From Silene latifolia (lineage: Eukaryota; Streptophyta; Magnoliopsida; Caryophyllales; Caryophyllaceae), in the NCBI RefSeq assembly GCF_048544455.1, contig NC_133537.1:310843738-310907737 (forward strand): DNA of 64,000 nucleotides, in the 5' to 3' direction. How positions within the stretch are numbered: the first letter of the stretch is position 1; every line of letters starts with the position of its first letter. The notes under the pieces are model-generated. The model did not search any database. It was not told the origin of the DNA and saw only the letters and a program-made list of their open reading frames with translations. The position numbers and the translations under genes were made by a program. Positions 10,923-19,817 of this stretch are shown here, piece by piece.

Positions 10923-11723
10923 ATGTCTAATACCTACTCTTGGTAGGTTTGGCTTATGGAACGGCTCCGATTGATCGAGCCCCCAGTTCATGCACTTTCC
11001 TATCATTCCCGTTCGATTGCGATGAGGACGCGGTTGTACATGGTGGACTTCACTCGGGTCTGCGATTATTGGAAGAACAAGCTGAAGAATGATGATGGTC
11101 CGTTGATTAGGTGGGTTGTACCGTGGTGGCACCTCAAGTCTGTCACTGGAGTATCTTCTTTGGATCCCACTAGGTCCGTGCGCATTCCGGGATTGGAGTT
11201 TATGGTATGCATCTTTCCGGAAAGATTGATGAGGCAAGTTGGGTTGAAGCAGACGATCCCTAGGCTTGATACCGTCCCCAGATCGCTATGGCGCTTACTA
11301 CGAGAGGGTCGAAGGGAGTGGGCCATTAAATGGGCCCAAAGAAACATGTGGTTCTTGAGCTTCTCCACCAATGCTTTGTGGGTGTCGGACTCTTATCTGA
11401 GGTGGAGAAAGGCTGCAACTCCGGAAGAGCGCGAGAGACTGAGGAAACGCGAGCCTGTTGACTACAAGGTGCGCGAGGGAGAGAAAAGGAAGGAGAAGCA
11501 TCTGATAGAGGGAGAAGAAGAAGCCGGATTTCAAGTCATTCATCCTTCAAAGAAATCAAAGACTACTCCTGTCGCAGAAATGGTGGTTGGCAAGAACGGC
11601 AGAGTCAGGCCTCGAGAAAGACCGTTGGTGATTAGGTCTGAAGTGGTGCAAGAGCGCCCAGCTCGAGGTCGTGACAAGAAATATGACAAGAATGACAAGG
11701 GCAAGGGGAAGATGGAGGAATAG
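10213..11723 (+). CDS. Antisense spliced gene, DUF7745-like protein, frameshifted
   Basis: Exon 1 (10213-10842) begins MNTLEIRLKEW and contains FPGGDICPFPEEIAAIGGW, a block typical of plant DUF7745 proteins. The continuous frame stops at 10695, but homologous coding text continues in two other frames up to a CAG/GTAAAG donor at 10842. Two small frameshifts therefore interrupt exon 1. The 104-bp intron (10843-10946) is mostly a T-run and ends GGTAG. Exon 2 (10947-11723) encodes VWLMERLRLIEPP and a conserved central block with many W and R residues. Its C-terminus is highly charged, rich in KRKEK-type stretches, and looks nuclear or nucleic-acid binding (inference). No function is known for the family. 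The gene is convergent with the retrotransposon's gag-pol, and TAATAAAA-type poly(A) sequence follows at about 11769. Confidence 0.72.
10861..10921 (+). repeat. Poly(T) run inside an intron
   Basis: About 60 uninterrupted T residues fill more than half of the predicted 104-bp intron. It could serve as an extreme polypyrimidine tract, or its length may be unreliable. A reverse-strand reading as poly-lysine is an artefact. Confidence 0.9.
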
Positions 11724-12270
11724 CCCGAGTCTTTATTTATTATTTGATTATTATTATTATTGTTGTTGTAATAAAAAGGAGGGATTTTTAGAATCCTAGC
11801 CTATTCTATTTTTATTATGTAACGTACTACTATTATTAGAAAGTGAATGAAAATAAAAAAGGTTAAATGGTTATGAAACCGTTGAGGTTTTCCACTTATT
11901 ATTCTTGTCGAATTTCAAATGCAATGCAAATGTCCTTCTATTTACATTTTTAGATATAATGGGTTGAATCCCGTGAAGGATTGCCTACGTATTCACTTAA
12001 AAAGCGAAATCAAACCCTTGCGCGTAGTTCGAGTAAATGTAAAAGAATAATTGTTCGAAGCAAGAGCTTGTAATGAACATGGAAAATAAGCATGAGCTTT
12101 TGCTTACTCTGGAGGTGCGAATTTAGTTTGTTTGATGATATGAGGATGACAAACGTGTCAAAATGCAAGAGCACAGTGACATTTAGCTTATTTCAGCTTG
12201 GCCAGGGGCCGTTTATTTAGTGCCGCAAGAGCGACATATGGGTTTACGCGAGGCGCGTTTTTGTCCTATT
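11724..12270. mobile_element. Convergent spacer between DUF7745-like gene and integrase
   Basis: I see no ORF here. Plus-strand AATAAA-like sequence near 11769 and a TTATTATTATTG tract follow the antisense gene. The minus-strand polyprotein ends at 12271 from the other side. Confidence 0.5.
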
Positions 12271-13059
12271 CTAGGCATAGTACCGTTTCAATTGGTCAAG
12301 GTTTGTGGGGTTTGAAAACTCATTCCCATCTAGGTCTGTGATTCTAACCGCACCCCCCGGGAGTATGGATTTGACTAGAAATGGCCCGGCCCAGTTAGGT
12401 TTGAATTTTCCCCGTGGGTCGACAGGTAAAAGAGCTCTAACCGATTTGAGTACTAAGTCTCTTTCTTTGATGTTTCTTGGCCTAACCCTTTTGTTGAAAG
12501 CTCGTTTGATACGTGCTTGATATGTTTGGACATTATGTAAGGCCCGTAGCCTACGTTCATCCAGGAGGATGAGTTCTTCATACCTATCCCTCTTCCAATC
12601 GGCCTCCGGGATTTGACTTTCTAGTAGAATACGCAAGGATGGTATCTCTAGCTCGACTGGTTGTACAGCTTCCATTCCGTAGGTCAAATAGAAAGGAGTA
12701 GCCCCAGTGGGCGTCCTGACAGATGTACGGTACCCCCATAAGGCGAAAGGTATCTTGCGTGGCCAATCTCTATAGTTGTCAATCATTTTCTTGAGAATTG
12801 TGACAACATTCTTGTTTGCTGCCTCTACCGCGCCGTTAGTCTGTGGTCTATAGGGCGAAGAGTGGTGATGCTTAATCTTGTATTTGGCTAGCAATTGCTC
12901 GGTTTCAGCTTGGAAGTGTGACCCATTATCGCTAATGATCTCATGTGGGCAACCATATCGACAGATGATGTTATTTTGTATGAATTTGGCCACATTTTTG
13001 GCCGTAAGACCAGTGTAGGAAGCCGCTTCTACCCATTTGGTGAAATAGTCAATCGCCAC
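12271..13059 (-). CDS. Ty3/gypsy integrase core and C-terminal domain (Tat)
   Basis: This ORF inserts retrotransposon cDNA into chromosomes. The catalytic triad is visible: D in AIDYFTKW at the start, D in SDNGSHF, and E in GAVEAANK about 35 residues further on. The C-terminal part, with PNWAGPFLVKSI, ends LKRYYA at the stop. The zinc-binding N-terminal domain lies in the next ORF upstream (13111-13803) in another frame, so one frameshift separates the halves of integrase. The visible ATG-type start is only where the frame opens; natively this is part of a polyprotein. Confidence 0.9.
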   Translation of the reverse strand: MAIDYFTKWVEAASYTGLTAKNVAKFIQNNIICRYGCPHEIISDNGSHFQAETEQLLAKYKIKHHHSSPYRPQTNGAVEAANKNVVTILKKMIDNYRDWPRKIPFALWGYRTSVRTPTGATPFYLTYGMEAVQPVELEIPSLRILLESQIPEADWKRDRYEELILLDERRLRALHNVQTYQARIKRAFNKRVRPRNIKERDLVLKSVRALLPVDPRGKFKPNWAGPFLVKSILPGGAVRITDLDGNEFSNPTNLDQLKRYYA

Positions 13060-13110
13060 TAGAATGAAACAGTGACCTCCTGTTCGCCGTGGGTTATTTT
13101 CCCGATTATG

Positions 13111-13803
13111 TCAATTCCCCATGCGAGAGAATGGCCAAGGAGATGTCATCGTGTAGAGCAACGAAGGAGGGACATGTTGTACATTCCCGAAGATTTGACA
13201 ATTGTGGCAATGTCTCACGTATTTGATGCAATCGGATTCCATTGTGGTCCAATAATATCCCAAGCGTGTGATTTTCTTTGCCATCATGGGCCCACTCATG
13301 TGAGGACCGCATTCTCCGTCGTGGACTTCTTCCATCACCTTTCGTGCCTGTGAATGATCAAGGCATCGCAGGACTACACCAAGAGGTGTTCTTTTGTATA
13401 ATTTTCCTTGCATCAGAATGTATTGGGAAGCTAATAGGCGTATAGCACGTTGTCCCCTCTTGTCCATATCCGGTGGATAGGTACCATTAAGCTTGAAATT
13501 CAGGATTGCTTGGAACCAGGGTTCCTGTGCGATTTCCTCTTCATCGGTGATTTGATGGACGTAAGCCGGCTCTGACCGTCGTTCGATGCACAAGGGCATT
13601 TCTATCATGTGATCTGGCATATTTATCAAAGATGCAAGTTTCGCAAGAGCGTCTGCAAATTGATTTTCCTCCCGAGGTAGGTGTAGGTATGTTACGTGAT
13701 CAAAGAATTGAGCGACTTGGTCTATCCTAGCGATAGGGTGCGAGGCTTTCGCCGGATTTTCCAGGATCTGTAACTTGGTTGATGATCGGTGATGAGTCCC
13801 CAT
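13111..13803 (-). CDS. End of second RNase H plus integrase zinc-binding domain (Tat)
   Basis: The first third contains YLHLPREENQFADALAKLAS, the terminal block of the archaeal-type RNase H typical of Tat elements. The middle is a linker. The last third is the integrase HHCC zinc domain, with GYYWTTMESDCIKY and CHNC. The upstream frame closes at 13825 and the integrase core opens at 13059, both in other frames. This is therefore a mid-polyprotein fragment isolated by two frameshifts. Confidence 0.85.
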   Translation of the reverse strand: MGTHHRSSTKLQILENPAKASHPIARIDQVAQFFDHVTYLHLPREENQFADALAKLASLINMPDHMIEMPLCIERRSEPAYVHQITDEEEIAQEPWFQAILNFKLNGTYPPDMDKRGQRAIRLLASQYILMQGKLYKRTPLGVVLRCLDHSQARKVMEEVHDGECGPHMSGPMMAKKITRLGYYWTTMESDCIKYVRHCHNCQIFGNVQHVPPSLLYTMTSPWPFSRMGN

Positions 13804-13824
13804 GTACTCGGAGGTTTTTAATGC

Positions 13825-14577
13825 CTAAGCTATCGCCGCTTGTAGTCCAATGAGACAAGCTTCGTATTCTGCAGCATTGTTTGTCACCTCGAAGTCGAGT
13901 TTGACAGCAATCGGTGTATGCTCACCTTCAGGAGAAATGAGCAACACTCTTATCCCAAACCCTCTTAAGTTTGATGCTCCGTCAAAGTATAGGTCCCAGG
14001 AGTCTACATCAGTTTGAAGTATGTCCTCGTCGGGAAATGACCAAGTATCTATGGTTTGTGCGTCATTGATAGGATTTTCTGCGAAGAATTCGGCGACGGC
14101 GCGACCTTTTATAACTTTCAGTGGCACATATTTGAGGTCAAATTCCGAGAGCATCAGAGTCCATCTTGCCATACGTCCGTTGAGGACGGGTTTCTCGAAG
14201 AGGTATTTGACGGGGTCCATTTTGGAGTATATCTTGACGGAGTAGCTAAGCATATAATGGCGTAGCTTCTTCGTTGCCCACACAAGAGCGCGGCATGTCT
14301 TTTCGAGTTGTGAGTATTTGCACTCGTACTCCAAGAACTTCTTACTTAGGTAGTAAATAGCTCTTTCTTCGCTTCCTACAGTTTGAGCTAGCATGGCACC
14401 CATGGCGGTTTCAGTTACTGTGAGATATAAACCAAGAGGTTGATCTCGTTGCGGCGGCATGAGCACTGGTGGTTTAGCCAATATCTCCTTGATTCGGTCA
14501 AACGCCTTTTGACAATCATCATCCCACATGGTATGGTCTGTTTTCTTGAGTTTCTTGAAGATAGGCTCACAAATCAT
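13825..14577 (-). CDS. RT-linked RNase H and start of second, archaeal-type RNase H (Tat)
   Basis: The first part has the RT connection and the usual Ty3/gypsy RNase H, with LGLYLTVTETAMGAMLAQ and AIYYLSKKF. From about residue 190 a second RNase H begins, with WDLYFDGASNLRGFGI and NNAAEYEACLIGL carrying the D and E active-site residues. Two RNase H domains in tandem define the Tat group. The frame ends in a stop just after GLQAAIA, and the rest continues in the 13111-13803 ORF. Confidence 0.9.
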   Translation of the reverse strand: MICEPIFKKLKKTDHTMWDDDCQKAFDRIKEILAKPPVLMPPQRDQPLGLYLTVTETAMGAMLAQTVGSEERAIYYLSKKFLEYECKYSQLEKTCRALVWATKKLRHYMLSYSVKIYSKMDPVKYLFEKPVLNGRMARWTLMLSEFDLKYVPLKVIKGRAVAEFFAENPINDAQTIDTWSFPDEDILQTDVDSWDLYFDGASNLRGFGIRVLLISPEGEHTPIAVKLDFEVTNNAAEYEACLIGLQAAIA

Positions 14578-14600
14578 CGTAAGTTTCGATATGAATCGAC

Positions 14601-15305
14601 TTATATCCGCACTTTTCCCAGGAATCTCTCGACTTCTTTTTCTGTTTGAGGTTGTGGCATTTCGATCAGAGCTTTGATTTTGGAAGGATCTATTTCTATA
14701 CCCCGTTGGCTAACAACGTATCCTAGGAGTTTGCCAGATGTTACCCCAAATGTACATTTCTGAGGATTGAGTCTCATGTTGTACTTTCGTAGTCTTGCGA
14801 AGAACTTGCGAAGGTTCGCAATATGTCCCTCTCTTTCCTTGGATTTGACGATCATGTCATCTACGTATACCTCAACTTCTCTGTGCATCATGTCATGTAG
14901 GAGTGTAGTTGCGGTGCGTTGGTATGTAGCTCCGGCGTTGATCAATCCGAACGGCATTACTGTATAACAATAGGTTCCCCATTGGGTGACGAATGCGGTC
15001 TTATGCATATCTTCCACGGCCATCTTGATTTGGTTATAACCCGCATATCCATCCATGAAGGATAGTAATGCGTGTTCTGCTGAAAGATTGTCTACCAATA
15101 TGTCAATGTGAGGTAGAGGGAAGTCATCTTTTGGACTCGCTTTGTTCAAGTCCCTAAAGTCAACACAAACACGGATTCTCCCATCCTTTTTGGGTACAAG
15201 TACTATGTTAGCTACCCAGTCAGAATACTCGGAGACTTTGATGAACCCGGCTTTGAATTGCTTGTCAACTTCTTCCTTAATCTTTAGAGCCCATTCTGTT
15301 CTCAT
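14601..15305 (-). CDS. Ty3/gypsy reverse transcriptase (Tat)
   Basis: This is an RNA-dependent DNA polymerase. Conserved blocks in order are VLVPKKDGRIRVCVDFRDLN, FPLPHIDILVDNL, VMPFGLINAGATYQR and YVDDMIVKS, the last holding the catalytic YVDD. The end of the fingers/connection is cut by a frameshift near 14610, where the text continues in the next ORF. Upstream of 15305 the N-terminal RT linker is readable to about 15420 but with a frame slip and stops near 15310-15340. Confidence 0.92.
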   Translation of the reverse strand: MRTEWALKIKEEVDKQFKAGFIKVSEYSDWVANIVLVPKKDGRIRVCVDFRDLNKASPKDDFPLPHIDILVDNLSAEHALLSFMDGYAGYNQIKMAVEDMHKTAFVTQWGTYCYTVMPFGLINAGATYQRTATTLLHDMMHREVEVYVDDMIVKSKEREGHIANLRKFFARLRKYNMRLNPQKCTFGVTSGKLLGYVVSQRGIEIDPSKIKALIEMPQPQTEKEVERFLGKVRI

Positions 15306-16062
15306 TCGTCAAGCTTCATTTTACAAGTTTGAAACCGGCTTAATCGGAATCCTATGTTCGGCGATATCCCTGTCGATCCTTGGCATGTCTTTGTAGGACC
15401 AGGCGAAAACGTCTTTGAATTCATTTAGGAGGTCTATGAAATCGGCCCTTTCGGTAGAGCTCAAGGTAGTCCCTATCCTAAGTTCTTTGGGTTCTAGTTC
15501 GGTTCCAACATTGATGGGTTCGGTGTCCTCTATTCTTGGTCCCCCTTCCCCTTCCCGTAGTATTTCTTTGGCTACGTAGGGAGGTATTTCGATTGAGTCT
15601 GGGTCTTGGTCATCCTCGTATCATCGTAAATGAATTGCACTCAAGATAACACAAAGAGTAAGCGAACCGATTTATTCATATTAAGATTTGAGTAAAGTTG
15701 AAACAAAGAAGCCAACTGATCCATGGTCCGTGGCGGCAAAGGGACAAGAATGGTGGGGCATTTCCCGAACTACCGTGACTACTCGAGGCTAAGCTAGGAG
15801 AAACGAAGGGAGTGGGGATGACAACAGGAGTAGATTCTCTAATGACTTCTCTAGACTCCGACTCTGACTCCGACTCCGACTCCGACTCGAACTCGTCGTC
15901 TTCTGGTTCTCCTTTGAACATCTCTCCTTCTCCAATGGTGAGCTTGAAGAGTCTTCCTTGGTTGTTGGTCCATTTGATAGATTTTCTCCATCCTTTTCGC
16001 TTTGCTTTGTGTCGGTTTTTTACGTGATCAAAGCGGTGGGGTTGAAGCGATCGTCTGAAGTA
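15306..16062 (-). pseudogene. Protease-RT linker with acidic Ser/Glu repeat (Tat)
   Basis: This connects protease to RT in the polyprotein. The ORF at 15676-15921 carries an alternating ESESES tract (about 15850-15895) from repeated TCCGAC-like codons. RT-proximal sequence at 15340-15420 reads KDVFAWSYKDMPRID, the start of the conserved pre-RT block. Stops and frame changes break the region. The acidic tract is typical of the variable linker in plant gypsy polyproteins. Confidence 0.65.
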
Positions 16063-17289
16063 TCATAGTAATGATCTCATCTGCGCGGCCCTAATGAATC
16101 GATCTTCTCCGAACAATAGGCTAACAGCTTGTTCGTCGAAGCAAGGTGCTTGACGGGTTTTGACGATAGGAACCGTTTCTGGAGGAATGAAGTAGCAATC
16201 GTGAAAGATCTCGATTCCGGCTAACTTCCTCTCAAGATAATGCCAAGGTTCGGGAAATCCATGAAAGAGTTCTGAACTTCCTTCTTGAACAAAGTATCTG
16301 TTTAAAGTAGGGAGATATGGCCTCATTTGGACTCCTACGTGCTGGCGATTTTGGACTTGGGCGAGCATTTCGAGAACTTCTTCTTTTGTGGGTTTGTACC
16401 CTAGTCCAAGTGGTATCCTTGTCGAGTTGCCTTCCTTGTATGGTGCGAAGGTATTCTTCCGAATTGGGTTCAAAGGCATTCCAGGGAAGTATCCCTGGGA
16501 TTTGAGTATGTGGTTGACCACCAAGTTAGAGTAGGGATTATAGTATAAGGGTGCCAACTCACTTTCTATAACGCTTACACTTTGGAAGCCCCCAAGTTCA
16601 TATACGGGATCCGCAAGGACTTGATTGTTTGATTGCTTCTCGATTATTGCCTTGATGGGTGACGAAGTGATCGTCACAACTTTGCCATTTAGTGGGATCT
16701 TGATCTTTTGATGAAGGGTGGATGTTACCGCTTTGGAAGCGTGAATCCAAGGCCTTCCCAGAAGTATGTTGAATGAAGCTTCAATGTCCACTATTTGGAA
16801 GTTAACCTTTCGTTCAATCGGCCCCGTGGCTATGGTTAGGTTAGCAAGTCTTACCACTTTTCGTCGCGTACCGTCATATGCACGAACACCTTGATTTGTA
16901 GGAGTCCAATCCGACTCTTTCATGCCTAGTTTGTATGCCGTTTTGAGGGGTATGACGTTGACCGCGGAGCCATCATCCACCAAGGTCATTGGCACATTTT
17001 CCTTTAGACAGGATGTGGTGATGTATAGAGCAAGGTTGTCACTAGCGCCAAAAGGTGGCAAGTCTTCATCCGAGAAAGTAATAGGATTACTTAGCTTAGG
17101 TGATTCTTGGAAGACCAAGTTGACTACATCTTCAGGAGTGGAGTTATGTGCTACATTCAATTTGGCCAAAGCTTGCAGTAAAGCTTGGCGATGTGGAAAT
17201 GAGCTTGCCACTATTTGCGGTGAAAGATCGGCTTTGGTCTTCTCGTAGTTGCTTGAGCAAATGATCGGTGGGGTCATCTTCGTTGTCAT
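16063..17289 (-). CDS. Aspartic protease region (Tat)
   Basis: This matures the polyprotein. The active-site region reads TLVDDGSAVNVIP, the form DDGSA found in many plant Tat proteases rather than the textbook DTG. It is followed by the ILLGRPWIHA flap/ALLG-like block. The frame differs from gag and overlaps it for 146 bp (17144-17289). Conserved text switches from the gag frame to this frame around 17235. That is either a frameshift site or a sequence error. Confidence 0.88.
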   Translation of the reverse strand: MTTKMTPPIICSSNYEKTKADLSPQIVASSFPHRQALLQALAKLNVAHNSTPEDVVNLVFQESPKLSNPITFSDEDLPPFGASDNLALYITTSCLKENVPMTLVDDGSAVNVIPLKTAYKLGMKESDWTPTNQGVRAYDGTRRKVVRLANLTIATGPIERKVNFQIVDIEASFNILLGRPWIHASKAVTSTLHQKIKIPLNGKVVTITSSPIKAIIEKQSNNQVLADPVYELGGFQSVSVIESELAPLYYNPYSNLVVNHILKSQGYFPGMPLNPIRKNTFAPYKEGNSTRIPLGLGYKPTKEEVLEMLAQVQNRQHVGVQMRPYLPTLNRYFVQEGSSELFHGFPEPWHYLERKLAGIEIFHDCYFIPPETVPIVKTRQAPCFDEQAVSLLFGEDRFIRAAQMRSLL

Positions 17290-19021
17290 TTGGTGTGATG
17301 ACGTTGGTTGGACCGTTTTGAGTAGTGCTTTGATATGGGCGACCCGAACGAGTTAGGTGATCCACATCTTGGTCTTCACCATTTTGGACTATTTCTTTGA
17401 CTAGGGAGTTTTCAATGAGATATTCGTCCTCATCATCATCGGCCCAAACCCCATTAACTGCAGCTAGTTCCCTCATTCTCATGATATCACCTTCTAGTCG
17501 TATGATTTGATCGACTAGTTTATCGACCACGGTGACTACTTCTTGCATAGTGGCATTTTGAGAGAAGACCAATGGTACACGTTCTTTAGGTATTGCGTTG
17601 GGATTGCGCAAGGTCGTTACCATGCTTTCTAGTTCCCACACTTGTCTATCTACACTCCTTGCCCATGTGATGAAGTCGGAAATGGTAGGGGAGATAGTAG
17701 AGTAGAGCCTTTCTTTCTTAATTGCATGAATTTCATTTTCGGTGGGAGAAATGAGGTGTGAGGAATCTAAGGTAGATTCATCACTTGTAATCACTAGAAC
17801 TCCAAGAGGATTCTGAGTGTTGTTGGGCTTACCTCCTGGTGGAATTGGAAGTCGACCATCTTCAATCATATCTTGAAGCACGTGTTTCAACTTGTAGCAT
17901 TTTTCTGTGTCGTGCCCCTTGCCCCTATGGTATTCACAGTATGAATTTTCATCCCAAAACTTGGACTTTCTTTCGGGTTCGGGAGTAGGTCCAATGGGTT
18001 GGAGTTTACCTTGCTTCATTAGCCTTTTTAGAGCGTTGGAGTACGTATCCCCAAGGTTTGTGAATTTCCTTGGTGGGGTAGTTTTCTTGGATGGCTCGAG
18101 AAGGTTAACTTCGTCGGTCTTGCTAGTAGAGCCGTATGAACGACTTGTGGACCCTTGATATCCTCGACCTACCGTTTTGTACAAGAGTCCTTTACGGATG
18201 TCATCTTCAATCCGTGTCCCTAATACGGTTAAGTCTTTGAAAGTCTTGATGTTTTGATATCTCAAATGGTTGGCATATATGGGCTTGAGATTATCCACAA
18301 ACTTCTCTACAAGAGTAGCCTCATCCGGGCGTTCAACTAGTTGAGTACTAGTTTTCCTCCACCTACTTAGAAAGTCGGTGAACCCTTCTTTGTCATTTTG
18401 GGTAAGAACCTCTAGAGTACGCATGTTGACCTGGATCTCGGCATTATCTGCATATTGTTTAGAGAACTCGATTGCGGCGTCTTCCCAAGTAGCGACTTTC
18501 TTGTGATCTAAAGTGTAGAACCATTGCTTCGGGATGGTGTCAAGAGATGAAGGAAAGATCCTTAAGAACATCTCGGGTTTGATGCCTTTGATAGACATGT
18601 AATCCTTGAAGGCGCGGATGTGATTCAAAGGGTTCTCATACCCCTTGAACTTAGGGATATCCGTCATGCTAAAGTTGGTTGGCAATTTGGAATTGACGGC
18701 TTCATACTTGCGATTGTTTTCCCTATAAATGTCATCCCCCTTAAGGTACATCAATTGCTCCTCTAGGTATTGGAGTCTTTTCTCAGCTGTAGTCATCCCC
18801 ATGAGAGGATTCTCATCCCTAGACTCGTCATCGGAATTACGTAGCACTTCACTTTTAAGGGGAGGCAACTTTCCCTCTACGTCATAGATACGGCTTTCGA
18901 TGTGATCAAGGCGGTCGTAGGTTTGCTCTTGGGTAACTTGCATTTGGGCTAGCGCGGCTAGGATTCGATCATTACTATCTTGAATTTGCTGGAGATTCGT
19001 TTCATCACTTGATCCGGGCAT
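17144..19021 (-). CDS. Gag (capsid-nucleocapsid) of the Tat element
   Basis: This 625-codon ORF begins MPGSSDETNLQQ, about 780 bp inside the PBS. An N-terminal coiled-coil-like stretch leads to a retrotransposon gag domain at roughly residues 120-280, with IPKFKGYENPLNHI and GFTDFLSRWRKTS. A zinc-knuckle variant, CEYHRGKGHDTEKC, lies near residue 365, with His replacing the second Cys, a form common in Tat elements. It makes the particle that packages element RNA. The ORF is uninterrupted until the gag-protease frame switch. Confidence 0.9.
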   Translation of the reverse strand: MPGSSDETNLQQIQDSNDRILAALAQMQVTQEQTYDRLDHIESRIYDVEGKLPPLKSEVLRNSDDESRDENPLMGMTTAEKRLQYLEEQLMYLKGDDIYRENNRKYEAVNSKLPTNFSMTDIPKFKGYENPLNHIRAFKDYMSIKGIKPEMFLRIFPSSLDTIPKQWFYTLDHKKVATWEDAAIEFSKQYADNAEIQVNMRTLEVLTQNDKEGFTDFLSRWRKTSTQLVERPDEATLVEKFVDNLKPIYANHLRYQNIKTFKDLTVLGTRIEDDIRKGLLYKTVGRGYQGSTSRSYGSTSKTDEVNLLEPSKKTTPPRKFTNLGDTYSNALKRLMKQGKLQPIGPTPEPERKSKFWDENSYCEYHRGKGHDTEKCYKLKHVLQDMIEDGRLPIPPGGKPNNTQNPLGVLVITSDESTLDSSHLISPTENEIHAIKKERLYSTISPTISDFITWARSVDRQVWELESMVTTLRNPNAIPKERVPLVFSQNATMQEVVTVVDKLVDQIIRLEGDIMRMRELAAVNGVWADDDEDEYLIENSLVKEIVQNGEDQDVDHLTRSGRPYQSTTQNGPTNVITPNDNEDDPTDHLLKQLREDQSRSFTANSGKLISTSPSFTASFGQIECST

Positions 19022-19817
19022 CTTGGAAACTGGATAAGAGATCGGCGACGAATCAAAACACGATCGACCATTCTATCACACTTGCTAAAAGAGGAAATGT
19101 TTTGACTCGTGAAGTGGGTGTGTGCCACTTGTGTTGAGTGAGTTTTGAAGAAAGACAAGGTCTTTGAAAATGTGCGTCCTAGCCAACTGTAGTGTAGTTG
19201 TAGGAGTGGACTCGAAGTGAGGTTTTGAAATGGGCTTGTGGCCCGAATTTTGACTCGACAAACGGGCAGAGTTTTGACCGGATTTTGCGCTAATTGAAGG
19301 CCTTTTTTTCGAAATTTTGTTTTGGAATTGGGTTTTGATTTTTGAAAATTCGTCATGATTTTGTTTAGAAATGGTGATCACGTAAGGTTTACACATTTAT
19401 ACAAGCATTATAACGGGATGCTGAGTGCATTTAAAAGGGTTTTGGTTTAGAGGGTGGGTTGCCATACCGAACCATCAAACCCGAAGTCTGTGGAGAGGCT
19501 CGTGCCAAACAAGAGTAAGGCTGATTCCTAGTCCATTTCCTCAAGTAGTGAAGGCCCTTGATACAAACAAGAGTAAGCATCATGGTATGGATGACGTCAA
19601 TCGCTATCCATCCTTAGGCCCAAATAAGAATTAGGACCGTTTAGACGGGACGATTGGTCGAATGGGTTGGGTTGGGCCTAGGAAGGCCGAATAAAACAGT
19701 CTAGGAAGACCGAGTTATGAAAACCGACAATTGTCTTGTACAAACTTATTCCCTAACCTTGTTCAAGTTTCACCCTTGGCTACACGTAAGTGTATTATCC
19801 CCAGTGAGTCGCCAAAC
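19022..19817 (-). mobile_element. Untranslated leader of Tat element
   Basis: I see no ORF here. The sequence lies between the 5' LTR and gag, and carries the PBS at its right edge and presumably packaging signals. Confidence 0.6.
19799..19814 (-). promoter_or_regulatory. Primer-binding site of Tat element (tRNA-Arg-like)
   Basis: On the minus strand this reads TGGCGACTCACTGGGG, 3 bp inside the LTR. It resembles the TGGCGACTC-type PBS reported for Tat/Ogre elements, usually assigned to tRNA-Arg. The tRNA assignment is from memory and tentative. Confidence 0.7.
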
